Origin: Sipunculus nudus
Taxonomy: Eukaryota > Annelida > Sipuncula > Golfingiida > Sipunculidae
NCBI GenBank assembly: GCA_026874595.1
Contig: CM049306.1
Span: 82,424,142-82,488,141 of the forward strand
Direction of reading: 5' to 3'
Length of the DNA stretch: 64,000 nucleotides
Positions within the stretch are counted from its first letter, which is position 1. Each line of letters begins with the position of its first letter. Shown here in pieces: positions 48,963 to 60,680 of this stretch. The notes below the pieces were generated by a model. It saw nothing but the letters and a program-made list of their open reading frames with translations, searched no databases and was not told the origin of the DNA. The position numbers were made by a program, and so were the translations under genes.

Positions 48963-49749
48963 AAAACATGTATACGTCACCCTTTACTTCTTAAAACAAG
49001 TCATGTATGCACGTGTCGCATTCAAAACAAGCATTAAATCAAATACTCGACAGAATGTACAATCCTAATGTAATATTAATAGCCAGCATGGTATGAATCA
49101 GAGTCCATGGCCTGGATTTGAGTTAGCGACTGAGTAATGAGCCTTGTATTAAAGCCAACTGCCAATGACAGAGTTGTTAGGTGCCTTCTAGCTGTTCGGG
49201 ATGAAGCACTTTTGGCCATTCATCCTCGTACAATGAGCCTGGGGAGTCGGCGAATTAATCAAAATGGATGTTACACGCCGCGGTAGAGCCTCCACGACGG
49301 GAAGAGCAACTCTAACCACTATCGTCGTTTAAATAAGGGGTTAGAAATTGATGAAATCCCCATGTTGTTGTTAATATCCCCTCTCTGAAGTCTGTTCCAC
49401 TTGCTTAAAACGCCAAGGGAAGAATTGAGGACAGTACAGGATGGGAACCTTGGCTGACCAGGTTTAGACCAGACCGAAAAAAAAACCCACAGGGAACTGA
49501 TAACATTAATATTTAGTGTTACCATGGAGAACATAGTAATCTTCTTAACACATGTATGTATGTATGGATCTCTATTATGACCTATGACTGAAGGGTATAT
49601 ATTTCACCTTTGCTTTTCCTGAAGATTGATATCTCATTGTCGGCCATTTTCGTCTGACTTTGGCGTCTATGGTTATCCAATTCAACCAGAAGTAAACACT
49701 AACAGTCAGGTTAATTAATGGACTGCAATGGCATATAAATTCCTCCAAA
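48963..49749. other. No gene seen
   Basis: The part at 49080-49320 is GC-richer. No recognised coding feature. Confidence 0.45.
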
Positions 49750-50005
49750 TACAAATATGTATGTCTATTAGTTCAAAATCACTCGGAACACCTCGGCCGT
49801 TTCCGTTGGATTCTAGCCTCGTATATATGCAACTTGCTTTTATTACTACTACATATATCTTTTGGTTCAAAATCACTCGGAACACCTCGGCCGAATGCGT
49901 TGCCATTTAGCCTCGTATGTAAACGAATTCTCCCACTACTAATACATATGTCTCTTGGTTAAATAAAATTAGGAACACCTCGGCCAAATTTATTACGTTC
50001 TTCGA
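49750..50005 (+). repeat. 94-bp minisatellite, about 2.7 units
   Basis: GTTCAAAATCACTCGGAACA with CCTCGGCCG following lies at 49771 and 49865. A diverged form with GGAACACCTCGGCC is at 49958. Periods are 94 and 93 bp. TAGCCTCGTAT also repeats at the same spacing. Confidence 0.8.
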
Positions 50006-50047
50006 GTGTACAAAGGGGTCCGCCATGGGAGGTTTTCCGGCAAGGCG

Positions 50048-50064
50048 AGGTCAAGGTGAGGTCA
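50048..50064 (+). promoter_or_regulatory. DR5 nuclear-receptor-type element
   Basis: Two perfect AGGTCA half-sites (50048-50053 and 50059-50064) with a five-base spacer AGGTG. This is the classic layout of a retinoic-acid-type response element. The overlapping TCAAGGT also fits an ERR or FTZ-F1 monomer site. No function can be shown from sequence alone. Confidence 0.45.
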
Positions 50065-51540
50065 TCTTCACGACAGGAAGTCTGCCCCTAGAGGGCAATG
50101 CGTGAGGCTTTAATGATAAACGGAACTTTCAAGTTAACATTTTCAGAAACATAACAAGCCCATATTATACACACTAACAATGCAAATCAATGTGTCCGTA
50201 TTTGTAAAAACTATGATATTTTCTTTGACGAGTCAGCAGAAATGGCATCCCGGTGAATACCCGGCGAACGGACACCATGTTTCGGTGTACCATTGGGTTT
50301 GTACCATGGCTCCAGATTGTGTTTGTAACAGACCACTGTTGTGATGAATCAAATTTTAAGTCAGGCAAACGTATTCGAATTCACATAATAGTATCATATA
50401 ACATTTAGTTTAAGTAAGTTTGGACAGTAGATTATACAAAACCAGCTCTATCTCCTAATGGAAACCATTTCTGATTATTCGGCATTATGAACTGGAACTG
50501 CAGAATCCGCTTTTGTGCAAGCGTTGCTTCGTCTACAAACACTATTGTCAACCTAACATTCAGTCTCGTGTTTGAAAAGAAATTCTAGACCTCGGGAAAA
50601 AATTACGTATCGTGACCTCTTGACCTATAACGAGAACTTAATACGGCTCAACATATACTGCCTGCAGCGGGTAATATTGGATGTGTACTCAGTCTTTCGT
50701 CAAAGCTCAATACTTAATATAACATAAACAAGTGCTAATATGCTTGTTTGACATGTGGCCACTTTGCACTGGAAATACCGCAGACTACAAGTTTTGAATT
50801 GGTTTCTTCGCTGCAATTTTCTATTTCGATGCATTTCTTAAATATTGTATCTTCTGAAATATTGAGTCCAAGTATTATAATCGGCAGTAGTACTCTTAAG
50901 AATCGTGATTATTTAATATATTGTGTTAAAAGAATCCTCAAACAGCCGAGCGGGAGTAATTTCGAGCACCTGTGATAGGAACAGTGATGGCCTACCTATC
51001 AAAGCAGGTGTCTATGCTCATATATGCTTATATATATTACTGTGGTACCTTATACCAACGAGTACTTGATCGAGTAATAACGGTTCAGATAATTGAGCCC
51101 AAAATCTGCTGACCGTCCTGATCAGCCCTTCACAGCTCTTAATTATTGGACAATTTTGTCATTGCTTGGACACATGAAAAGCAAAACAGAATCAAGCTAC
51201 TTAATATAACGAATAATAATGATAATAATAATAACAAAAGGGATGATTCGGCAGAAAATATGGCAGATTACTTTTCCATTTTGTCAAGTTATCTAATAAT
51301 TATATGATTTATACGTTTAATTACCACACTTCTTATGAACGAACCTGCTTCAGCATAAATGACATACCATCCACAGTCACTACACAAAATAGTGGGAGAA
51401 TCGATCGTCCCGTAACTGCATCATGGTAATACGTTAGGGAAGAACGGACCGACTACTAATGGCATTCGCCTTCCGAGGAGTATTACCAAGGTTTGATTTA
51501 GCAATACAGTTATAGCCAAGTAAGCCATTTCGCAGCAGAT
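50065..51540. other. No gene recognised
   Basis: Mixed composition; a minus-strand frame at 50174-50368 has no domain. The region 51380-51540 is GC-richer and leads into the half-site array. Confidence 0.45.
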
Positions 51541-51567
51541 AGGTCAGAGGTCACGGGTCAAAGGTCT
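51541..51567 (+). promoter_or_regulatory. Four-half-site DR1 array
   Basis: Four half-sites follow each other with exactly one base between them: AGGTCA (51541), AGGTCA (51548), GGGTCA (51555) and AGGTCT (51562). The strict 7-bp period makes three overlapping DR1 elements, the preferred layout of HNF4, RXR and COUP-TF type receptors. It sits in a GC-richer island (about 51400-51960) with AATTACC and ATCGAT-type words, so an enhancer is plausible. Confidence 0.5.
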
Positions 51568-54306
51568 TCTGGTCCATGCAGTTCTCAGATACAGTTCATG
51601 AAGGGCAGGGGACATTGAACAGCTGAAACGCGCCGTCACCAAATAGAAGTCTTAATAGGTGTCTTGCCGCCACTTTTGCTGTATCATTTGTGTAGCTTAA
51701 TTACCAAACCTGCAGCCTTGCAGCTCGGGAAGATGGAATTCTGGAACTTCAAAGCCGGATAATGGCTGTACTTATCGACATGCAAGAAAGCGGGCGTGGG
51801 ATTTGCCGTGGCGCTAGGGTCAGAACGCCTATGCATGCGCTAGTAGCGACTAATCGATAGGGTTTTTACTTGCCAGATCAGTTGCCATCATGGCGTAATA
51901 AACTTATGTTCCGGCCTTCTCGTTCAAAGCATGCTCTCTTCCTTTGACGACTAAAAACCACAAAAGCCTGCAGGGTTGGATCATGCAGGGTACTCTAAGG
52001 GTAGATGACATGTAGACAGATGAGGAGCACTTAGGCAGTTGGGTGAGTCTTAATAGTCGCCCCTTGGTATGCGTTTATATGAGAGTTAAAGCTTAATCCG
52101 TTAATCATTCAATTCATAAAAAAAAGAGAAAAACGTCTTAAGACAAATAACTTCCTCCAGATCTGTCTGAGTAATGCTCCCCTAGTACGGGGGTCCATGT
52201 GGTTGACATTTAAAGACACAATGCTTGACCTCGCCTTCACCCCACCTCGTCGACTAGGCCCCGCAGATTGGAGTGTATATTATATATGGCTCGGGAGAGG
52301 CGGAATTGGAGTGTGTATTATATATGGCTTGTGGAAGATCCTGTATTGCGCGTTTCTTTGGTAATAACTCATAGCCTGTCAAACGGAAGGTTTATGTTTC
52401 CTTGTATGATATTCATATTGAGAGCCGTTTCCCCAATGTTCTATGGAAAATATCAACTGAAAATATATGTGGTCTATGATTTATTGTTTATACTCCAAAA
52501 ATCCTTATGTGGGTCCAAACATCGTATTACTCATCGGTGAGCCGCGGAACCGTCAGAATCTGTAGATTCTGGCGGCAAAAGCTATGATTGAGAGTGCTGC
52601 CTGAGTTGAATGCGTTTGGCCTCCGGCAGAATTCTGGCTTGAAAGTTGTTAATCTATATGCATACAGCCGTTGTGTTGTGTTCTGTATAATTTAGTGCAA
52701 AAATGTTGACAGAGAAGCAATTTCCTTTTTTTATCACTGCTGAATCAGTTGGTTGTTAATGCCCCAAAGACTTTACATACTTCCAAAGCAAAATGCTTGT
52801 AAAGGGAATCCTTAAGATTTGATGCTCACATGAACAAAGGCTGCTGTTAACTGCTATTTGATAAGTCGCCATACAAAAAGGATTAAATATATATTTTGAC
52901 AATAAAGAAGCATAGCTTCATAAATATCAGCTATACCCATCACGTGCATGTTTTTTTCATCTTATTTAGTTCATATGCTCCAGTAAACGTTTTATCTGGA
53001 ATATTAGTCATGACAGTTCAACCTTAACGCTATTTTCATAACTTGGTGTGGCAACAGGATAAGTGGCTTTGGTATAATACGTCGTCATCTGCAACGGCTT
53101 TTTCCTCGTTTTTAAGTGTGTTTGATGAGCCATGACGTAGCTGATCCCGAGGTGCTGCTGTTGGTGTATAAACAACATATTACTTGCGTCCCTTACACAG
53201 ATATACCACACGCGTGCATTATTTTGAGCACCTGAACCTTAAGGAGATTGGGCAAAGGGATTATATTTTAGATCTCAAGCGTTTCGTGACAGTTTCTTAT
53301 GTTAATATATCTTCACCCAACAAGATTTATGTTCTATAAGTTTACTTTCTATTCAGCTTTCAAATCTAATATTTCAAAAAGGTACTAAAATTACAGGTTG
53401 GGTGACACAAAAAAACGAGGACTCTTTTTCTTCTTTTTATTAATTAGTCTGGAGAACCGCGAGGTAAATGTTGAGACATATGCAAGGAAAGATTATATGG
53501 CACGTCCCAGCTAGAGACGAAGAGCAAGTTTATAAGAAATCTAAATGATATAAAACATATGGAAAACATGAAGAGCAAAGTGCGAGTCTCATAATTCCAA
53601 ATGTGGTCGCAGGTGGTCTAACCGTGAAAGCATTTACTATCTGTAATATCCCTACTGGAAATTCCTGTTTGAAATTAGATATGATACTAATTGTCAAGTA
53701 CACCGAGGTTTATATTACAGTGACATCATTATTGTTTGAGAACATTTCGTAAAATGAGTCTTATTTATGTCTTTGAGAAACCCGAACATTATTTCAAAAG
53801 TCTGTTGGTCATCTAGTAATTTTTTATATCAATATGGAAAATTGCATACGTAAGTTGTGCGACACATGATTTATATGCTCAGTAAGTTAAGGGTAGCTGA
53901 GGTAGATAGAATTTCAAAAGAGATGCCATATTCTTAAAATTATATATAACGAATCCTATAATAAACTGTGAACGATAAGTTTGTTCGTATGTATCCTGCG
54001 TTAGACCGGTCAGGTGATAACGGAAAGTATCGTGCAGAGTTGTTATTCATTAGTTTTTATTGTAAAATATCCTGCCAAAGAGAATTTGGAATGATTTAGA
54101 TTTCATTACAATAACCCTGTATGACTTAGACATTAACATTTTTATTCGATAAGTAGTAACATCATTAAAAGGATCAGGTTGAAAAGTAATGTTTACTGTT
54201 CCATCGATACGAGTTACCCAAAAAAGGAGTTGTATAAAACAAAGTGCGATAAGCCATGGTAACTACTAAGAAACTACGTAAAGTTAGATAAGTGGGAAAT
54301 CATTTA
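51568..54306. other. No gene; regulatory-like island and a small tandem duplication
   Basis: 51568-51960 continues the GC-richer island. At 52267-52340 a 38-bp unit starting ATTGGAGTGT is duplicated in tandem. The rest is AT-rich with no recognised gene. Confidence 0.45.
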
Positions 54307-54445
54307 AACAGAAATGTACATCATTCCAATTTGACAGAAATATACACCATTCCAGTTTGGCAGATATATACATCATTCCAATTTGACAGAAATATACACC
54401 ATTCCAATTGGCAGATATACATCATTCCAATTTGACAGATTTTGT
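54307..54445 (+). repeat. 26-bp minisatellite, five units
   Basis: ATTCCA recurs at 54323, 54349, 54375, 54401 and 54424. Units are GACAGAAATATACACC-like, 26 bp long except the last step of 23. TACATC and TACACC versions alternate from unit to unit, suggesting a two-unit higher-order repeat. Confidence 0.85.
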
Positions 54446-55787
54446 GACATTGGTTTTCTCTCTCTTTCCGTATACTCAAACAATTGTGTTGATTAATACT
54501 GTATTTTTACTGATATTGATATTCTTCTGAAATTTATATCCTTTCATGTATTTTTATCCTCTACTGGTATCCTATATCAGGCTATTGAAAGGGGTTGACA
54601 TGTGACCAATATAAGTGGTTGTAAGCCATTTTTTAATGCAGGCCAGTAATATGATTTTTACTTGGTATGCCGCCTTCAGTAATGATACATTGCCATGTAA
54701 CATATTGAAACCCCTTAATTAAAAAAAAAAATATTGATTTTGAATTTGTATCCACTCTAATTATCAGTTGCAGTCCTATGTACCGGCACAGGGGATATTC
54801 GATGTAAACTAGATGTCACCTCTACATGATAATATCTAAAATATTACGCGTATTAGAATTATATAAAGAGAACTATAAGAAATAATGTATTACACCATAC
54901 TGGTGTAAAATCGAAAGCTCAAGGCACCGCAGGTACGCCCAGTCATGGAGACTTCAACCGTTTAATTTACACAATGTTACATAATATGTAAAGTAATCCG
55001 TCACATTGGAGCTGTAGATAAGTGGGAATAATGCCTTCTGAATAATACATCATTTCATTTTAGCACATCTAGTGCCGTTAATTAGGTTTTTTTCGATACA
55101 GCAACACGTACAACACACGTCACCGTATCACACAGAGTATATATATATATATATATATATATATACTGTTGTAGAACAAAAGAAATGACAAAAACATTAG
55201 CATTCTGTATTCTGCAGTCCTTCTAAGATCGTTTGTGCGTTTTATCTTTTGAAAGCACGCTGTCCAAGATACAGTCGGAATTGGCCAATAGAAGTCATTA
55301 TAAGTGGTAACGTGACCAAAGCATGCAAGGGAATTTTCTCTGAAAATCTATAACCCAAAGTGGGAATACAAAGATCAAAGGAAACGTAATCAAATTTCTT
55401 CTTTATTACGATGACCCTAGATATCCTTGTAGCCGTAAACATGCCCAGAGTGTCTGCTTTATAGTTATGTGTCATTTTTTTGTGATTGGCAAAGCACTTG
55501 GGCCCGGTGGGAATGAATAACAGCTCTGTGGCTAATGTATAGATAATAAATCTTTAATCATAGACTTGTCACACTCCTCCTGGAAAACCACAAATACATT
55601 CGTCAAATAGATGCAGCAAAAGGGCGCGGAGAGCCAGTCTTTGCAACATAACATCTTCGACTGAGTCTATTTATATGCGTTAACCTAAAAGGTTCCATTT
55701 TTAAATATTGAAATGGAATAACCAACACTTTGCATAATTTATAAAAGTTATCATCTCAACAAGTTTAAAGAAACCATAAAAGAAAGA

Positions 55788-55843
<56 letters not shown>

Positions 55844-56247
55844 ATATATATCACTTTGTTTAATTTAATTTTATTTGTTTCTAGGATTAAATTAAGTTGT
55901 ATTCTAACAGAAATGACCCGGATTATGGAGTCTATAGATTAAGTGATTTCATACGAAGTGATTTTGAACTTTTGTTTTTTCAACGTTTCTTTGTAATCAT
56001 GTTTGTATTAAACGACGAATATACGCAAGTTGATACAGAGGTTATAGTTGTGTTATATACACTCTGGTTGTCACACTACTTGGGTATGTATTACTTACGC
56101 GCCCCTTTTATGAATTCTGCTTTAAACTGACGTGAAACACGCTGCCTTGAATGTCGCCGTGACAAAGCCGTTGCTTAATTTCGTCAGTATATTCTGTTAC
56201 TGTGAGTGCAGATTGTCACTTGAACGATTCTGTAAATTACACATCAG
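54446..56247. other. No gene; two (TA)n tracts and one TCF/LEF site
   Basis: (TA)n lies at 55138-55165 and 55790-55851. The TCF/LEF site is listed separately. A minus frame at 55242-55475 has no recognised domain. Confidence 0.5.
55372..55381 (+). promoter_or_regulatory. TCF/LEF-type site
   Basis: AGATCAAAGG is a full consensus match for TCF/LEF. It lies in a slightly GC-richer stretch about 870 bp upstream of the CCAAT box of the candidate gene at 56.25 kb. The motif is short, so a single site carries little weight. Confidence 0.3.
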
Positions 56248-56276
56248 CCAATCAAAAGTCTGCTTTCGCTATAAAG
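56248..56276 (+). promoter_or_regulatory. CCAAT and TATA boxes of candidate gene
   Basis: CCAATCA at 56248-56254 and TATAAAG at 56270-56276 sit about 150-175 bp upstream of the ATG at 56423. A start near 56300 would follow, just past a GCCATCTTT word typical of YY1 sites. The order and spacing fit an RNA polymerase II core promoter. Confidence 0.4.
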
Positions 56277-56371
56277 AATGGAAACTTTACTGCCATCTTT
56301 TTTTCTAGATGTAGCCGAAGGTTTCGACATTTCTTAGCAGCGCGAGCTTTAGACGAGTGTTTCGGAAGCTG

Positions 56372-56409
56372 AAATGCTCCTTTGAAGGAACTCCTGAGAA
56401 GGAGCATTT
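56372..56409 (+). promoter_or_regulatory. 5' leader hairpin with three-codon upstream ORF
   Basis: AAATGCTCCTT (56372-56382) and AAGGAGCATTT (56399-56409) are perfect 11-bp inverted repeats around a 16-nt loop. The left arm contains the only upstream ATG in the leader (56374), which opens ATG-CTC-CTT-TGA. The hairpin ends 13 bases before the main ATG and could modulate scanning. Confidence 0.4.
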
Positions 56410-56422
56410 GATCTTTTCAAAC

Positions 56423-56586
56423 ATGGCGGCTGATCAAAGTGAATATACCTTTCCCTTTCAGAATTGCAAATTCACATTAATTCTATATGAGAAAGTTTTT
56501 GAAAGGATTTTATTTGTCAATGGTATCCTTGCTATGTCCCTTGTTATATCTAGATATCACATGTCACTAGTGCAGAAATATTTCAG
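56423..56586 (+). CDS. First coding exon of small membrane-protein candidate
   Basis: The ATG has A at -3 and G at +4 (ACATGGCGGC). The 54 complete codons begin MAADQSEYTFPF. A hydrophobic stretch (ILFVNGILAMSLVI, about residues 29-42) lies between charged flanks, so one membrane segment is likely. The exon ends TTTCAG, then GTAATATG, a good donor in phase 2. It joins in frame to either downstream candidate exon (56787-56815 or 60681-60721). I do not recognise the family. Chance is possible, but promoter motifs, start context, donor and phase agreement point the same way. Confidence 0.42.
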
Positions 56587-56786
56587 GTAATATGAGTGTT
56601 ATATTTTTTAAATCATTTTATGGCATACTTATGGCATAAACGTATTGGTATACAAGTCAAAAGTTTTAATTTACAAATAATAAATCAATTGTAATACAAT
56701 AATTACGTTTATGGTATATTGTTAGGTTGTGTTAGTTATAATGTTCTATGCAAAGTTTTTTTCTTGTATTTTTTTCTTCTCTGCAG

Positions 56787-56815
56787 TTTGAAAAAGGCGA
56801 ACAACCATTATAAGG
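56787..56815 (+). CDS. Optional second exon (29 nt) of the candidate gene
   Basis: A long pyrimidine tract ending CTTCTCTGCAG precedes 56787, a strong acceptor after a 200-bp intron. The exon continues the frame as SLKKANNHYK. The donor, GTATAAAT at 56816, is only fair. If it is not used, the frame runs on and stops about 20 codons later, giving a short alternative end. If it is used, the phase fits the exon at 60681 and yields GTIPDGLLKKYALM. Confidence 0.3.
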
Positions 56816-57649
56816 GTATAAATAAACGAAGGGGTTGTATTAATATACATTTATATATTCATTGAATTGGTTAATGTACAATTAATAAAACTCAGGATTT
56901 GAGGTAACGTATTATTTTCTATAGTTAAGCTCTGTGTATACTTGAAATATAAAAAAAATATAAAAAATAGTGTATACGTTTGGGTAAGTATAATGTTTCT
57001 TCATATTGGGACAATAATGACAAGTAATTGACCTCCAGATGTCGCTTTTCGTTAAAAAAAACTCCTTGGTGCCATTTGTTATAAAGCCGAGAGGCAACTA
57101 TGCATTAGCTGTTTTTTTTATTCAATACCACCTACTTCCCCCTACTTATCTGGATTTTTTTTTCCTATGGACCTGCCCATTAGTAAACCCTGTGTTATTT
57201 GTGATAAATCTTTAAAAATTATGTATTAGAATAAGGGCTGGTTCTGAACATTTCTTAATTAAATATCGTGCCTTAAATTCAGGCCATATATACAGGATAT
57301 CATATTCGGTATCATATTTTATCTCTTAAGTTCCAAGGCGCCTGTCGGTCTCCTAGACCTGATAACCTTTAACTCTATCTATGATATACTCCCATAAGAA
57401 ATGTGATTATCTTGTCGACCTTTCACACCTTTTGAAATGTAGTTCCTAAAACAACATTTACGATTGGGTTTGGATTACATCTCTGATATTTTTATTTTCT
57501 CAGCGAACATATGGTATCAATGCGGAAGGAATCTATTGGACATAACATATAACCTTAAGCAACCCAATACTGTCTGTCTTATGTACTGTTTATCTTATCT
57601 CCTCTTTTTTTTGCCTACTGTCTATCTTACTTACTGTTTGTCTTCTCTC

Positions 57650-57650
57650 T

Positions 57651-57737
<87 letters not shown>

Positions 57738-57741
57738 ATAT
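57650..57741. repeat. (CT)n(TA)n compound microsatellite
   Basis: About 35 bp of CT followed by about 57 bp of TA with one interruption. It lies in the presumed first or second intron of the candidate gene. Confidence 0.95.
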
Positions 57742-58258
57742 GAATTTGTGAGTGCACCCATGATAGTTATGCTTCCACTATACACACAGGTGCTATAAGG
57801 AGCATAATGTGTTGGCGAAAGTATAACAACAATAAGATAATCTTTCCTTTATGTCTTACATTCCTCGCGCAGTTATAAGTGTAATACGCCAGAACGCATT
57901 ACGAAGTAGTACTCAAAGGCTAAAATATGTGCTGCAGGCCGACATTTACATGTTATTCTTCTAAATTAGATTAATCTATACACAAATTGTTTAGCAGCAT
58001 TATTGATGTCAGTGTTATTAATATATTTACGCATCTGTTGTATACAAACACCTTTATTTTCCCTCGGAAGCGTCACTGAATATAACTTGGTCACTTAGCA
58101 GATTAATTTCATAATGGTATCCAGGAAATAATCAGGGCAGTTCTAATGGATCGGAGAGCAACTATATAGCAAGGAAACTCTAAAATTAGATCTGAACTGT
58201 CATCTTCACGAGGGTGATACAGATATTACTCATTAAATACCATGAGTTCGTACTGTTG

Positions 58259-58260
<2 letters not shown>

Positions 58261-58300
<40 letters not shown>
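58261..58300. repeat. (TA)n microsatellite
   Basis: A TA tract with a leading interruption. Confidence 0.9.
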
Positions 58301-58302
<2 letters not shown>

Positions 58303-58801
58303 GTAATAATTTCTTCTCCTGCCCAAGGTGGCAGCTGTCCGGAGCATCCTTAATTTGTTTAAATTACATTAAGAACAAAGGTATCATATGCTTTCTGGCA
58401 GTGTATGATATCTTAGCTCTTATAAAAAGCGTACCGTGGATTCTGGGATTACCGCGTAACCGTACGAATCCTCGTAGGGGTCCCTGAATTATTCGTGCAA
58501 GAAGGTCTTCTGGTAGTACAGTTAAGGTAATATATGGTAGTGTTTATAAAAAAAAACTGTTAAACACATCTAGGTTTATCATTAACAATAATAAACAAAT
58601 CTAGGTTATCATTATTAAATATTTATAAATATTCAGATACATTGTATAATAAAACATAAAAAGATTGTGAACCTTTGTAATTATTTAAAAAACGATACTT
58701 TAAGATGAGTTGCATTTATAACACTTTATGACCATGTTCTTACGAGTTAAATAATGTAACACGAGATGCACATGAACCCTAAAACAATTAAGAAAGAAGC
58801 G

Positions 58802-59134
58802 TTACAAAAGAGCTTCATCTGTCCCACCTGTTCCCATCTCTGCTTTTAATCTCTTTTTTGGGGGGGTCAACCCACCACATCGTCGAAGTTCAACCTCAGA
58901 GAAGTAAGGGTGCCCTTCTGATTTCAAATGTTGCATCAGCTGTTGTATCAGATTCAAACAGCACCGGTTGGGCCTACATCCTGATAGATAAACCCTAGGT
59001 GCATCCCCGTGTTGATACACACACCGAACATGGCTTGAGGGCAGAGCATTTTGTTTCAGATCAAGATGATGCTTTGTTGTAGAGAATATCAGATGTACTG
59101 AGCCTGAGAGATTATTAGTATTTATGATTGCCTC
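58802..59134 (-). other. Stop-free minus-strand frame, antisense within presumed intron
   Basis: About 110 codons without a stop end at TAA (58804-58802). The last part reads LTPPKKRLKAEMGTGGTDEA. Upstream on minus an acceptor-like AATCTCTCAG lies at about 59103-59112. At 59213 on minus a perfect donor GTAAGTATG follows a short ATG frame, MQYKGFIAFAGEA, but its phase does not match this frame at that acceptor. I recognise no family. It may be a decayed transposon gene piece. Confidence 0.25.
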
Positions 59135-59469
59135 TTATATATGTAAAATGAAACGTAATCCTTTACCTAGATAGACTTCTATAAAACCGGGATTTCTTTA
59201 GTTTCTCATACTTACGGCCTCTCCAGCGAATGCGATGAATCCTTTATATTGCATAATACTAAGTCACGCGATCGTTGATAGTCCAGGCGATACTTTATTG
59301 CTGGAATTTCAGTGCGATACACTATAGATGAAGAAATAAAAACAATGACTAAATGACATACGCTTCATCAGCGGATAAATGCAGTATTGCCGACGTCACA
59401 AGAAATACCCATAAGCCCTAGTCAAAAACATTGCACAACACATATACGACAGGTCTAAAATTGGGAAAA

Positions 59470-60385
59470 TTCCAAGGGTAGTCGCGGGTGTGTCGTACGA
59501 GATTCAGGTGTTTTGCGACGGAAAAAAACTGTCGTATACCCTTGTCAATTTTTTTTGCAGTGTCCTAGGTTATTCTTTATATCAGGCCGATCTCGTAGGT
59601 CTGCTGTACGGTGCCTTACGATTGTGTTACGATAAACCTAAGACTTTCATACGATATTTTGGTTACCTGAGGCCCTACGACAGCCCAACGATTGCCGCAC
59701 GTTGTACCTATGACGGACCTACCAATGTTCCACCGTTGTAGGTTATTCCTGCGACCGCCTTGGATTTGTCTTAGGACTATAATTCCATCTTACGACTGTC
59801 CTAAGAAGAGCGTACGATTATACTTAGACCATCCATAAGAAAGTTACGCTCGTCAAGCAGCTTCAGGTTGCTGTGGTCAAGACCTCAGCCCTGTGCGCTC
59901 CTTAAGCACGTTCTCTGAGCCAACAGACGCGATGCCACACCAAGCCAAGCAGAGAGCCGCGAGAGGCCGCCACTGTACATCCCGAGTCGGTGACCTTTTT
60001 AGGAAAGCTACAGCATCCACAGCCGCAAAGCCAGAAGCAACCTACCTTCCCTCTACCGATCCCAGCCATGCCATTCTAGAGCCGAACCCGATCTTGTGAA
60101 CGACAGTGTTTCGAGACGCATCGCCTTTATACTTGCGGTTTCGGTCATTGGACCGTATAACCAGTTTCCCAGTTATGCAGCAAGTTTTTTCGTCATCAGC
60201 ATATTATACTTAGACAGCCCTTACCATTTTTCCCATGATCGTCGTACAACATATATAATTATATGTGAACTTTTCCAGGATATTATAAAAAAAAACTCTC
60301 CACAACCTACGACGGTTCCGTCTGTCGTAGCCCTGCTGAAATCGTACGACAGTCAAAATCGTAGGTTGTTTGTGACTTTATAGGG
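59470..60385. mobile_element. Element rich in TCGTACGA/CCTACGA subterminal words
   Basis: Both ends carry a TGTCGTACGA word pointing inward (59490 on plus; about 60340 on minus), followed by a similar TTCAG then GCGAC or ACGAC. Between them, on either strand, words such as CGTACGA, CGTAGG, CCTACGA and CTTACGA recur many times. The middle (about 59880-60100) is GC-rich and lacks these words. This looks like a non-autonomous DNA transposon with subterminal transposase-binding words. It lies in the presumed intron of the candidate gene. The ends are approximate. Confidence 0.5.
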
Positions 60386-60680
60386 TTAAATAGTTCAGCC
60401 ATGTGGTGACAGGTAGCGCTGGCTACCGCCTCGTTGTCCCCTTTACCCGACGATATGGACAAATGGACCGATCTCTTACACGAGTACCCAGCCTAATTTT
60501 GTTTCGGGAATGGCAAAGTGACTACTGGTAGTTCAGGGATGGCCATTAATTCAAATAACATATATTTTTGTTAGCTGGCCTGTTATAAAGTTAGGCAAAC
60601 TAATCTATACCAATATTGATCAGAGGCCAGAATAACGTATATTTGAGCAAATTATTGACTTCTTTATCTTTTATTTTCAG

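Noticed and set aside
59893-60099. 68-codon plus frame in the GC-rich middle of the 59.5-60.4 kb element
   Set aside because: No domain recognised; probably unrelated cargo or chance, not a transposase.
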